This document shows positions 1-9,901 of a stretch of DNA of 64,000 nt, in pieces. The notes under the pieces are model-generated. The model searched no databases. It saw only the letters and a program-made list of their open reading frames with translations, and was not told the origin of the DNA. The translations under genes were made by a program, and so were the position numbers. Positions within the stretch are counted from its first letter, which is position 1; each line of letters starts with the position of its first letter. The stretch lies in contig NZ_SPPD01000003.1 of assembly GCF_004570575.1 (NCBI RefSeq), positions 62,001-126,000 of the forward strand, given 5' to 3'. The stretch comes from Streptococcus cuniculi (GTDB lineage Bacteria > Bacillota > Bacilli > Lactobacillales > Streptococcaceae).

Positions 1-248
<248 letters not shown>

Positions 249-259
249 TCATCAAAAAA

Positions 260-284
260 GTCAGTTGACCCTTGTCTAACTGAC
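260..284 (-). terminator. Hairpin downstream of cupin gene
   Basis: Arms GTCAGTT (260-266) and AACTGAC (278-284). On the minus strand the stem is followed by a T-run (complement of the A-run at 254-259). It lies just after the original stop of the cupin gene and ends that transcription unit. Confidence 0.55.
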
Positions 285-302
285 TCTGAGAATATAAAGT
301 TA

Positions 303-731
303 TTAACTTAGTGCTAAGTAATCCTCTTCTGACACAGGCTCCAACCACTCTGTTTTGGTATTGTCATCTGGTACTTCGACCGCAATATGTGAAAACTATG
401 AGTCACTTTTAGCACCATGCCAATGTTTGACATTGGCTGGAATAACAACAACCTTTCCATGTTCAAGACTGACTGCTTCCTTTCCCTCTTCCTGATACCA
501 ACCTTGGCCAGCAGTACAAATCAAGATTTGCCCACCACCCTTATCTGCTCGGTGAATATGCCAATGATTGTGACAGCCTAGCTCAAAGGTAACATTGGCA
601 AGAAAGAGCGGTGACTGTTCATCAACAAGCGGATTGAGGAAAGACTGCCCATCAAAATACTGTGCATAAGCTACGTTTGCTTGCCCTTGTCCAAAGATAT
701 TTTCTTCATCAAAGCTTACTTTATCTGACAT
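303..731 (-). pseudogene. Cupin-domain protein interrupted by an amber stop
   Basis: The frame runs from ATG at 731 to TAA at 303-305 (141 codons plus two stops) but has a TAG at 396-398, after residue 111. Beyond it the same frame continues with cupin-like residues (FSHIAVEVPDD...) to the natural end. A TGG-to-TAG change at a conserved Trp is the simplest reading. The cupin core is visible: a histidine-rich first motif (HNHWHIHRADKGGGQILI) and the second motif around PANVKHWHGA. Such small cupins often pair with carboxymuconolactone decarboxylases, as here. The truncated product may still fold, because the loss is only the last 30 residues. Confidence 0.8.
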
Positions 732-734
732 ATT

Positions 735-1064
735 TTATTTCTCCTCTTCTGTCCAAATGTCTTTTGCCAGACGAAAGACTGCCCAAGCCTTAGGCCAACC
801 CACATAAAATGCGACATGAGTAACGACAGCCACAATCTCTTCTTTTGTAACACCATTATTTTTGGGCATTTGAAGATGATGCTCTAGTGAACTGTCTGTA
901 ATTCCCTGAGCCATCAAGGCCACAACTGTAATCATACTACGTGTCTTTAAATCAATAGCTGGGTTGTTCCAGTTTTCTCCAAACAGAATATCATCATTAA
1001 AATGAGCAAATTCTGGCGCAAAGTCCCCTAGAATATCACGCCCAGCAGTTTGTTTTATGGTCAT
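735..1064 (-). CDS. Carboxymuconolactone decarboxylase family protein
   Basis: About 109 residues from the ATG at 1064, preceded by a purine-rich stretch; an upstream in-frame ATG at 1085 is possible but less likely. The family (CMD/AhpD-like) includes decarboxylases and peroxidase partners; this one has no CxxC pair, so a peroxidatic AhpD role is unlikely. The conserved segment SLEHHLQMPKNNGVTKEEI and the helix ending HVAFYVGWPKAW are typical. It ends 3 bp before the cupin gene and forms an operon with it. The substrate is unknown. Confidence 0.85.
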   Translation of the reverse strand: MTIKQTAGRDILGDFAPEFAHFNDDILFGENWNNPAIDLKTRSMITVVALMAQGITDSSLEHHLQMPKNNGVTKEEIVAVVTHVAFYVGWPKAWAVFRLAKDIWTEEEK

Positions 1065-1144
1065 TTGTCTCTTCCTTTCTTCCAAAAAGTACCACTCAAA
1101 AGTATGGAGAGGTCACGCCATCTTCCCCATCTTTTCAGTAGTAT

Positions 1145-2859
<1,715 letters not shown>

Positions 2860-2929
2860 AGGATTCATCTCACTTTCTAACCTTATTATAGTCCTATTTT
2901 GTTTACCTGTACAATAGCAAAGAAAAATT

Positions 2930-2954
2930 GCAGTATTCATTTTTTTAATACTGC
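2930..2954. promoter_or_regulatory. Palindrome GCAGTATT-N9-AATACTGC
   Basis: Perfect 8-bp arms (2930-2937 and 2947-2954) about 70 bp upstream of the aldo/keto reductase start. The AGTATT/AATACT core is shared with the palindromes at 213-232 and 4764-4784. Candidate operator; the spacer differs from the other two copies. Confidence 0.4.
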
Positions 2955-2968
2955 TATCTATACTAAAA

Positions 2969-3500
2969 CTAATCCTCCTTCAATTGCCTTGGAATCACAA
3001 GAACTACCAGAGTCAAAAGAACGGAAAGAAGCATGGCTGGCGGAAAATGGCGGCTGACAAGATGAGACCGACAACCTTTCCAACCGTATCAAAGAAAATC
3101 CATTTCTTCATGTCTTCAATTCGTTCTTTTAAAGGAAGATTGTTTGGATCATCTTGATAAAGCGAACGATAAAGTCCTCTGTTTGAAACGGTAATGAATA
3201 AGACAACCAAGCCATAGACAACTTGTGCTAACGAATCGGTAAAATGAGTCGAAACAATAGCCGTTACATAGGAAAATAGTGAGGAGGCAAAGAGAAGAAT
3301 CATCACCCACCAGACTGTTTTACTGGAAATTTTTTGAACATAGAGCCAGAAAAATGAAATAGTGTAGGCAAAAAAGTTGTTCCGTAATGCCCAAAATCCC
3401 TCTACGGTTAATGAGTCAGGTCGTTCCAACTCCAAGACTAAAATCGTCATGATAATAGCCAATACGACATCTACAAATGCAGATATTCTTCCTTATTCAT
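2969..3500 (-). pseudogene. TMEM175-family potassium channel, two frameshifts
   Basis: Three frames are needed to read one protein. ATG 3500 gives MNKE; one base is missing at 3489-3490 (TT where TTT is expected) before RISAFVDVVLAIIMTILVLE. A second base is missing in the A-run at 3044-3047 before FPPAMLLSVLLTLVVLVIPR and the stop at 2969-2971. The first-helix motif FxDxVxAIxMTIxVLEL is diagnostic of bacterial TMEM175 (DUF1211), a lysosomal-channel relative that conducts K+. Several hydrophobic segments follow. Both lesions are single-base losses in homopolymers, so the gene is dead unless these are sequencing errors. Confidence 0.75.
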
Positions 3501-3568
3501 TGCTATATCTTCTCCCCTTTCTATAAAAAAGGTGAAGCGATAGCACCAATCACTTCTCCGATCATCGA

Positions 3569-4672
3569 TTACTCTACGTTTTCTTTCAACCAATCTTCAA
3601 TATGAGCTGCAATCTCATCGCTATTCTTATCTTGGAACATGAAGTGAGTATTTCCTTCAATACCTTCTTTTGGTAAGTCAACGACACTTGCATTGCCACC
3701 TTCTTTCTCAATAGCATCCGCAAAGTCATAGGCTGTTTGACGCATTGCTTGCCACATACCTGTTGCTTGAATGTCCGCATCACCATTATCAATGTAGTCA
3801 CCATAATAGAAGGTTACTGGAATATTTTTCTCGACAATGGCTTTTAACTCTTCGCTATCGGTACTTGGTGCTCCACCTGGTTCAATGGCTACAATAGCAC
3901 CAATATTACCTGTATAACGAGCGGCTGTCCATCCTGCTGCACCACCTTGTGAGTGAGTCACAACAATCGCTTTTTTACCTGTTCTTTCATAGACTTCATC
4001 AATGGTTTCTGCCAAAGCACGAGAGACTACTTCATTATCATAATCTGCTCCCATATCTGACTTCATACCTGTATCTGGTGTCATTTGGCGGAAGAATTGA
4101 TTCAATGATTCCTCATCATTTGGAAATTGTGAGTTATCATATACTTCAGACTGGTCGTTTTCCCAACGACCAATACGGAATTGGGTATACCAACGTTGAT
4201 CAAGCGTTTTTGTGGAGATATTTCCTGCAACAGAGGTTTGACCTGCTTCACCACGACGTGGTTGGTCAACGAGATAAACACTGTGTCCTTCTTTTAAGAA
4301 ATAATCTGACCAACCGTCACGACCATCTGGAGTTGTTTGCCAACCCATACGAGATTGACCATACCCGTGTAGGAAAATCATTGGTGCCTCTGTTTCATCC
4401 TCTGGAACTTGATAGAGAACGTTGGCATGGTCAACGTGAGAAGTCTGACCGGCACCGGTTTCCTCCCATTGATTAGCTGGATCAAATGTTCCTTCAGAAG
4501 TTGTCACTGTCCCACCAGCTGAGAAAATTCCTTGATCCGCAATACGAAGTACAGTACTATCAGTATTCGCTGAGCTTGCAGTCGAATTGCTAGTCGAATT
4601 TGCTGAGCAAGCAGCTAGCAAAATGGTTGCAATCGCTGTTGTTGTAAACAATTTTATTTTTCTTGAGTTCAT
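3569..4672 (-). CDS. Lipoprotein alpha/beta hydrolase
   Basis: The start is ATG 4672, giving 367 residues. The N-terminus MNSRKIKLFTTTAIATILLA followed by AC is a lipoprotein signal peptide with a lipobox (LLAAC), so the enzyme is probably membrane-anchored outside the cell. A Ser/Thr/Asn-rich linker leads into the hydrolase fold. The oxyanion region is FLHGYGQSRMGW, the nucleophile elbow is THSQGGAAG, and a late His lies in GNTHFMFQD. It resembles esterase/lipase-type hydrolases; the substrate is not evident. It is followed downstream by the decayed TMEM175 gene and preceded by a palindrome at 4764-4784. Confidence 0.85.
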   Translation of the reverse strand: MNSRKIKLFTTTAIATILLAACSANSTSNSTASSANTDSTVLRIADQGIFSAGGTVTTSEGTFDPANQWEETGAGQTSHVDHANVLYQVPEDETEAPMIFLHGYGQSRMGWQTTPDGRDGWSDYFLKEGHSVYLVDQPRRGEAGQTSVAGNISTKTLDQRWYTQFRIGRWENDQSEVYDNSQFPNDEESLNQFFRQMTPDTGMKSDMGADYDNEVVSRALAETIDEVYERTGKKAIVVTHSQGGAAGWTAARYTGNIGAIVAIEPGGAPSTDSEELKAIVEKNIPVTFYYGDYIDNGDADIQATGMWQAMRQTAYDFADAIEKEGGNASVVDLPKEGIEGNTHFMFQDKNSDEIAAHIEDWLKENVE

Positions 4673-4763
4673 TTCTATACCTCTAAATCTTTTTTCTTGT
4701 CCTTTGGACATGATTTAGTATAAACGATAAAAACTCATGGGTAAAATAGCGATTTTTGATAAT

Positions 4764-4784
4764 AGTATTCAGAATGTGAATACT
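4764..4784. promoter_or_regulatory. Palindrome AGTATTC-N7-GAATACT
   Basis: Perfect 7-bp arms, extended by one further T/A pair, about 90 bp upstream of the lipoprotein hydrolase start. It matches the arms of the site before the SDR gene. Inferred operator shared by the left-edge cluster. Confidence 0.45.
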
Positions 4785-4814
4785 AGAATGGATTTAACTC
4801 TTCTCCGTCAACTA

Positions 4815-4822
4815 TATTTATT
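4815..4822. repeat. IS66 target-site duplication, left copy
   Basis: TATTTATT directly abuts the left inverted repeat; the identical octamer lies at 6998-7005. Eight bp is the usual duplication length of IS66 elements. Confidence 0.9.
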
Positions 4823-4907
4823 GTAACCGCCCCATAATAAGGTATCTATCCAATCACTCATTCCTCCAGTATACTGTTATTAGAAAATAAAACAGGAGGT
4901 TATTTTG

Positions 4908-5093
4908 ATGACACAACCTATCGTTCCTTTGAAAGTTCCCCCATCTCATCGTTTTGATAAGAAAAACAAAAACGAGAAGGTGTTGAAAATGCGGATTGGG
5001 AAACTTGAACTAAGCTTGTTCCCATCTCTTCATCAAGAAAGACTAGAAACTATTTTAGATAAGGTATTGCTCTATGCCCCTTCAACTCAATGA
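4908..5093 (+). CDS. IS66 accessory ORF1
   Basis: A 61-residue basic protein (MTQPIVPLKVPPSHRFDKKN...) at the place of tnpA in IS66 elements. ATG 4908 has a GGAGG box 9 bp upstream. It overlaps tnpB by 20 bp. It is shorter than classical TnpA and its role in transposition is unclear; position and gene order support the call. Confidence 0.6.
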   Translation: MTQPIVPLKVPPSHRFDKKNKNEKVLKMRIGKLELSLFPSLHQERLETILDKVLLYAPSTQ

Positions 5094-5424
5094 TTTAGGT
5101 CAGGTCTATCTGGTCTGCGGAAAAACAGACATGCGTCAGGGGATTGATTCGCTAGCCTATTTAGTTAAAAGCCAATTTGAACTAGACCCCTTCTCAGGTC
5201 AAGTCTTTCTCTTTTGTGGAGGGCGTAAAGATCGCTTTAAGGCACTCTACTGGGATGGTCAATGTTTCTGGTTGCTCTACAAGCGTTTCGAGAATGGGAA
5301 ACTTACTTGGCCAAACAATGAAGAGGAAGTTAAATCCCTCAATTCCGAGCAGGTGGACTGGCTCATGAAAGGATTTTCTATCAGTCCAAAAATAAATGTT
5401 TCAAAAAGTCGTGATTTCTATTGA
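5074..5424 (+). CDS. tnpB: IS66 accessory protein TnpB
   Basis: A 116-residue protein with the family hallmark CGKTDMRQGIDSLAYLV near residue 16 and the core VFLFCGGRKDRFKALYWDGQ. TnpB is required with the transposase for IS66 movement, although its biochemical role is not established. It overlaps both ORF1 and the transposase start, the usual coupled arrangement. It appears intact. Confidence 0.9.
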   Translation: MPLQLNDLGQVYLVCGKTDMRQGIDSLAYLVKSQFELDPFSGQVFLFCGGRKDRFKALYWDGQCFWLLYKRFENGKLTWPNNEEEVKSLNSEQVDWLMKGFSISPKINVSKSRDFY

Positions 5425-6890
5425 AATCATGGCCAACGAGTTGACCCTCCTTCGTGAACAGGTTGAGTATCTGAGACAGAAACTCTACGGAAAATCATCA
5501 GAGAAAGTTGTGCATCAACCCGGTCAGCTGAGCTTGTTTGGGGAGGAAAGCCTCCCTGAAGAAGAAGCTGACTTACCCAGTTGAAACAGAAACGATTACT
5601 TATAAACGCAAGAAAACTAAAGGAGTTCGTCAGGCTATTTTTAGTCAGTTCACTCCAGAGATAGTTCATCACGAATTGCAGGGCGAAGACTGCACTTGTC
5701 CAGACTGTCATGGTCAGTTGAAGGAGATTGGCTCAGCTGTTCAACGACAAGAGTTGGTCTTTATTCCTGCACAATTAAAGCGGATTGACCATGTTCAACA
5801 TGCCTACAAGTGTCAGGCATGTAGTCAGAAGAATCTAAGCGATAAGATTATCAAGGCTCCCGTTCCTAAGGCACCTTTGGCACACAGCTTGGGTTCGGCA
5901 TCTATCATAGCCCACACTATTCACCAGAAGTTCAATCTTAAGGTACCGAATTACCGTCAGGAAGAGGACTGGCATAAGCTCGGTCTGCCCATCAGTCGGA
6001 AGGAAATAGCCAACTGGGACATCAAGTCTAGTCAGTATTATTTCGAACCGATTTATGACCTGTTGCACGAGAAATTGTTAGAGCAGCCTATTCTTCATGC
6101 GGATGAAACCTCCTACAAGGTCTTGGAAAATGATAGCCAGTTGACCTTCTACTGGACTTTCTTGTCTGGGAAGCATGAGAAAAAGGGAATCACCCTCTAT
6201 CATCATGACAAACGTCGGAGTGGCTTAGTTGTGGAGAAATTTCTTGGGGATTATGCAGGCTACGTACATTGTGACATGTGGAGTGCTTATCGTCAATTAA
6301 ACAAGGCTCAGCTGGTTGGTTGTTGGGCTCACGTCAGACGAAAGTTTTTTGAGGCGACTCCTAAGAAGACCGACAAGACTTCTTTAGGAGCTAAGGGATT
6401 AGCCTATTGCGACCGCCTATTTGCCTTAGAGAATGACTGGGCAGATTTGTCTAGCGAGGAACGACTGCATAAACGTGAGACAGAGTTGGCTCCCTTGATG
6501 GACGAATTCTTTGACTGGTGTCGCAATCAGGCCGTCTTGCCAGGTTCCAAATTGAGCACTGCTTTGGAGTATAGCCTCAACTACGAAGCCACTTTCCGAA
6601 CCGTTCTCTCGGACGGTAACTTAGTCTTGTCTAACAACATGGCTGAAAGGGCAATGAAGACCTTGGTTATGGGCCGTAAAAATTGGTTGTTCTCTCAAAG
6701 CTTTGAGGGAGCTAAGTCGACAGCTGTCATTCTGAGCCTTTTGGAAACTGCTAAACGACACGGTCTTGATTCAGAAAAATATATGACCTATCTTCTAGAA
6801 CACTTACCTAACGAGGAGACGCTCGCAAAAAAAGAGGTGCTAGAGGCTTATTTACCATGGGCTGAACCAATTCAGAACAACTGCAAATAG
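5396..6890 (+). pseudogene. tnpC: IS66 DDE transposase, frameshifted by one C
   Basis: The first 61 codons from ATG 5396 give the N-terminal leucine-rich coiled region (NELTLLREQVEYLRQKLYGK). The frame is then lost at CCC 5576-5578, where CC would keep it open (ADLPVETETITYKRKK). The downstream frame has the zinc-finger region (CTCPDCHGQL ... CQACSQ) and the catalytic DDE set: ILHADETSY, YVHCDMWSAY and NNMAERAMK. Length and motifs are otherwise complete. The intact target duplication shows recent insertion, so this copy was probably inactivated after arrival or depended on frameshifting. Confidence 0.85.
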
Positions 6891-7220
6891 AAAAGTTTCC
6901 AAAGTCAAATTGACTCTGGAAACTTTTTCTATATACTCGATTATTGGGCGATTACAGCCAAGCCTGTTTTCAATATACCTCGTTATTGGGCGCTTACTAT
7001 TTATTCTGTTCCTGAGAATGTTAAAAATATTTTCAAGCCTCCTCACCGCATTTTCATATTCATTGATTTTACTATTTAACTGATTTTGAATACCTTCAAT
7101 CTCAGATTCTACCTGCTCAATCGTTAGCTCCTGCGATAAGTTTAGTTTTGAGCGCTCATACTTAGCTAGTCGCTTAGTGTCTTGATTCTCACTTTGTAAG
7201 TTAACAACGACTTCGGCCAT
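6852..7220 (-). CDS. Coiled-coil protein of mobilization operon, C-terminus replaced by IS66
   Basis: Residues 1-74 are native: a charged, heptad-rich segment (QSENQDTKRLAKYERSKLNL ... NSKINEYENAVRRLENIF). The last 48 residues are encoded by IS66 end sequence. Joining the flanks across the element gives native residues IVDGEELNPF and a stop at 4783-4785, an 84-residue protein. The gene starts 5 bp after the relaxase stop and probably assists mobilization. I do not recognise the family. Whether the chimeric protein works is unknown. Confidence 0.7.
   Translation of the reverse strand: MAEVVVNLQSENQDTKRLAKYERSKLNLSQELTIEQVESEIEGIQNQLNSKINEYENAVRRLENIFNILRNRINSKRPITRYIENRLGCNRPIIEYIEKVSRVNLTLETFLFAVVLNWFSPW
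6891..6928 (+). terminator. Terminator after IS66 transposase
   Basis: Stem AAAAGTTTCCA (6891-6901) and TGGAAACTTTTT (6917-6928), with an inner GTCAA/TTGAC pairing, directly after the transposase stop codon. It ends in a T-run on the plus strand. Confidence 0.8.
6936..6997. repeat. Tandem pair of IS66 right-end repeats
   Basis: CTCGATTATTGGGCGATTAC (6936-6955) and CCTCGTTATTGGGCGCTTAC (6978-6997) are two versions of the terminal repeat spaced 42 bp apart. Only the outer one touches the target duplication and is therefore the end that was used. Confidence 0.8.
6998..7005. repeat. IS66 target-site duplication, right copy
   Basis: TATTTATT, identical to 4815-4822, directly outside the right terminal repeat. 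Confidence 0.9.
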
Positions 7221-7225
7221 CTTGT

Positions 7226-8830
7226 TTAGGGGGCATTTTTTTCTTGTAAGTTTGTTAAATCAATGTCTAGCTGTGCAATTTCTTCAACCAATTCATCTTT
7301 TAATTCAAGAAAGGATTTATTTTGAGTGTGCAAGATCATCAATAAATTGATTTCTTCTATTTTTTGTTGAAGACTAGACAGACTTGTTCGTCTCATATAA
7401 GGCAGAGACTTATTGTCAAATGTCAGTTGACGAATCAAGTCCCTTCCTTTCATAAATCGATTTTTTTCTGAATGTTCCTTATGATAAATGAAATAAGAAG
7501 CTGTTTCTCGAATAAACAATTGATACTGTTTCTTATTTTCCTTCTCTAAGATATTTAACTGATGATTCGGAATAAAGATTAGTCCTTCTTGTCCAATACC
7601 CATCCAAACTTTAACAAATAGACCATCTGGCACAATTTTTTCAATTTGCTCCTCCGTAATCTCAATTTCAAATTCATGCACGGCATTTCTCTTAGTTTTG
7701 TAGGTATCAAAAGCTTCGGGTATTTTTTCTGCCGTCAGTACATCCGTATGCTGCTTTTTCATAAACTCATCAAATTCTAATTTTACTTCACTGATACGAA
7801 GTGTTGCATCTACATTATGCTCCTTGAAGAAATCATCAAAATAGCCAATGTCATAAAGATTTTTCTTACTCAATGACTTATTTGGTATGGAAATGCAGCT
7901 CTCTCCATCAGAAAGAACAAAATCTATCGTTTTTATTTTACTCTTCAGTTCCAATCCTAGTAAACGAGCTTGTTCAACTAAATCATCAAATGAGTTAGAT
8001 CTTGGTAACAAAAATTCTAAAATCTGTTCAATCTTTTTCTTGGCAAAATATTCTTGAAAAAAATCATATGTATAAAGTTCACGCTTATTCAGCTTATCTC
8101 CTCGGATGACTTGCTTCATATCTCTGTCTGTCACAAAAAATCGACTATGTTTCCTTGAGAAATCTATTTTGACATTCAGTTGCTCTGCTTTTCGCATAAA
8201 ATCATTGAAATCAATTGAATGTTCCATTAAAAAGAATAATCGTTGCTTCAGTTCGTATTTATGATTAGAACGGCGGTAAACTTCATAATCCCTATGAGAA
8301 TATCTTTTGGGTGGAATGATTTTGGCCCCAGCTACTTTAAAAATCCTATCCGAAATCATTTGCAAATTTCTTTCAAGAGCGTAGTCCCACTTCAACTTTT
8401 TTTGAGATTGGCAGTCGATTGAGTTAATAATAATGTGATTGTGACAATGGTCCTGATCAACATGAGTGGCAACAATGAATTTATATTGACCACCTGTTAA
8501 CTCTTTTATCGTTTCATAGCCAATGCGATTGATTTCCTCTGGACTTAATTTATCCTCAGGTGAGAAAGACTGAATGATATGATGAGCATGTATTTTCTGT
8601 TGCTTTTTCTCTTGTCTATCAAACCGTGAATCGTATAGTTGGTCATTTGATAGGAAATTATTTTGATACATCTTTACCAGTTCCATATAGTCAGGAAAGT
8701 CAAGATAATTACTCATCCCAAAATCTGAAACCAAAGATAAATCCCTAGTTTTCTTAGGCTCAAGAATATACTTGATTAATTGACGTCGGTATTTTTTCCC
8801 ATGAATAGCATAGTCCTTAGTGATGACCAT
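7226..8830 (-). CDS. Relaxase/mobilization nuclease (Tn5252 type)
   Basis: A 534-residue protein. Residues near 140-160 contain the relaxase three-histidine motif in HVDQDHCHNHIIIN, which binds the metal for nicking and transesterification at oriT. The N-terminal region (FSPEDKLSPEEINRIGYETI) is typical of the PF03432 relaxases of Tn5252-like ICEs. It nicks oriT and pilots the strand during conjugation. It overlaps mobC by 14 bp and precedes the coiled-coil gene, forming a mobilization operon. It appears intact, so the element could be mobilized in trans although its own transfer channel is missing. Confidence 0.9.
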   Translation of the reverse strand: MVITKDYAIHGKKYRRQLIKYILEPKKTRDLSLVSDFGMSNYLDFPDYMELVKMYQNNFLSNDQLYDSRFDRQEKKQQKIHAHHIIQSFSPEDKLSPEEINRIGYETIKELTGGQYKFIVATHVDQDHCHNHIIINSIDCQSQKKLKWDYALERNLQMISDRIFKVAGAKIIPPKRYSHRDYEVYRRSNHKYELKQRLFFLMEHSIDFNDFMRKAEQLNVKIDFSRKHSRFFVTDRDMKQVIRGDKLNKRELYTYDFFQEYFAKKKIEQILEFLLPRSNSFDDLVEQARLLGLELKSKIKTIDFVLSDGESCISIPNKSLSKKNLYDIGYFDDFFKEHNVDATLRISEVKLEFDEFMKKQHTDVLTAEKIPEAFDTYKTKRNAVHEFEIEITEEQIEKIVPDGLFVKVWMGIGQEGLIFIPNHQLNILEKENKKQYQLFIRETASYFIYHKEHSEKNRFMKGRDLIRQLTFDNKSLPYMRRTSLSSLQQKIEEINLLMILHTQNKSFLELKDELVEEIAQLDIDLTNLQEKNAP

Positions 8831-9182
8831 AAAATTCTCTCAATCGCTGACACTTTATGTCAAAATCTTGTTGCAACTGTTTTTCTAACTCTGCTATACC
8901 GAGCTGCAATTCTTTTACTTGTTGAAGACTTATAAGGTGGCTTTGATTTACCGCACGTGCAATCTGGTTTATATTATTTCCAATCCTACGAATTTCAAAA
9001 ATCAGGTCTTGAAATCCCCTTGTATCGATAGTGATAAAATTCATACTAGGATCGAGTAAGGTTTTTCTGGCATAATGAGAAAAGTTTGGACACTGACTCT
9101 GAGCAAGATTTTTGTTGAGGATAATTAATTCTTGATCACTCAAATACACCTTTTTTAAATCGGTCCGATAGCGATTTTCCAT
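8817..9182 (-). CDS. mobC: MobC-like relaxosome protein
   Basis: A 121-residue protein. The segment FEIRRIGNNINQIARAVNQS matches the conserved IGNNxNQIAR core of MobC accessory proteins, which bind oriT and assist the relaxase. The N-terminal part (YLSDQELIILNKNLAQSQCP) resembles a ribbon-helix-helix DNA-binding start. It sits between the relaxase and the broken gene at 9189, with the candidate oriT a little further upstream. The product looks complete. Confidence 0.85.
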   Translation of the reverse strand: MENRYRTDLKKVYLSDQELIILNKNLAQSQCPNFSHYARKTLLDPSMNFITIDTRGFQDLIFEIRRIGNNINQIARAVNQSHLISLQQVKELQLGIAELEKQLQQDFDIKCQRLREFYGHH

Positions 9183-9188
9183 AATAAC

Positions 9189-9551
9189 TTACCCCATGTA
9201 CTTGTCTTTGAATGAATGGCTTAATGGAATACTTTTCTCAATTTCCCTCATCAAGTCTTTGACACAAGTCAAAATGATTTCAAGATGTTCCATTGTAACG
9301 GATTGAGACAACTTTGCCAAAATAAGTATTTCATATACATCTCGATAAATCTGTTCTACTTTTTGGTGCTGTAAATATTTTATCCATTCTTCAAGCTGCT
9401 GAGATGATTGGTGGTTTATTTTCAATAATTTACCTCTAGCAAAAGGGGGAAATTGTTCATATCCCTCCTGTTCCATCAAATTTTGTATCTGTTGATACTC
9501 TCTATTGAGAAATTGACTTCCTTACGTATCTCTCTAACTAAATTTCCCATC
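9189..9551 (-). pseudogene. ICE mobilization-region gene with two compensating indels
   Basis: The intended product starts at ATG 9551 (MGNLVREIRKEVNFLNREYQ) and continues into MEQEGYEQFPPFARGKLL. One extra base in the A-run 9540-9543 and one missing base in 9510-9512 cancel each other, but the stretch between them holds two stop codons. Translation could restart at the TTG/ATG near 9476-9479 and give a 95-residue protein lacking the N-terminus. The remainder is helical and charged. I know homologues only by position, upstream of mobC in Tn5252-type elements; function is unknown. Confidence 0.65.
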
Positions 9552-9790
9552 CTGTATCCTCCTCATTCTTTAATATCGGTATATCCCCGCACTCGTATTA
9601 GACACGGCACTGCATAATATCTTCCTTTCAGGTCTTTGCGAGCTCAGATATTGTGTCCACAATATCCCAAAAATCATATCGCCAGCCGACCAAAACCTTC
9701 CAGTTTTGACAGCCAACGATAAGATAACTTGGTGGCTCCGCCCCCAAACCCCCAAGAAAAAATCAAGGGTTGATTTTCTTAGGAATGATA
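9552..9790. other. Candidate oriT region upstream of mobilization operon
   Basis: Noncoding stretch with a perfect 9-bp inverted repeat GATATTGTG/CACAATATC (9647-9666, 2-bp loop), a C-rich tract (CCGCCCCCAAACCCCCAAG, 9739-9757) and a hairpin (9754-9780, AAGAAAA/TTTTCTT arms). Placement directly before the relaxosome genes and this mix of repeats is usual for an origin of transfer. The nick site cannot be named from sequence alone. Confidence 0.5.
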
Positions 9791-9842
9791 TTATGATAAT
9801 AGAGGTGATTTGGAAAAGGTATCACAACTAATACAGTTATAA

Positions 9843-9870
9843 TTGACTTTCTTAAATTCTATGATACAAT
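9843..9870 (+). promoter_or_regulatory. Promoter of the AlbA_2-domain gene
   Basis: TTGACT (9843-9848), 16-bp spacer, TACAAT (9865-9870), 31 bp before the start codon at 9902. The ribosome site GGAG follows at about 9890. Confidence 0.6.
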
Positions 9871-9901
9871 TCCTGTAAACTGAATATTTGGAGAAATAGG
9901 C

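Larger units (their letters stand above)
4823..6997 (+). mobile_element. IS66-family insertion sequence, complete, 2,175 bp
   Basis: The left end GTAACCGCCCCATAATAAGG (4823-4842) and the complement of the right end GTAAGCGCCCAATAACGAGG (6978-6997) are the imperfect terminal inverted repeats with the GTAA start typical of IS66. Both are flanked by TATTTATT. Inside are ORF1, tnpB and the DDE transposase gene, which carries a frameshift. A second right-end-like repeat lies 42 bp further in. Removing the element and one duplication copy restores a complete reading frame for the interrupted minus-strand gene. Confidence 0.93.

Noticed and set aside
9570..9755. Minus-strand frame of 61 codons in the candidate oriT
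   Set aside because: No ribosome site, and composition dominated by the repeat and C-rich tract; treated as noncoding.
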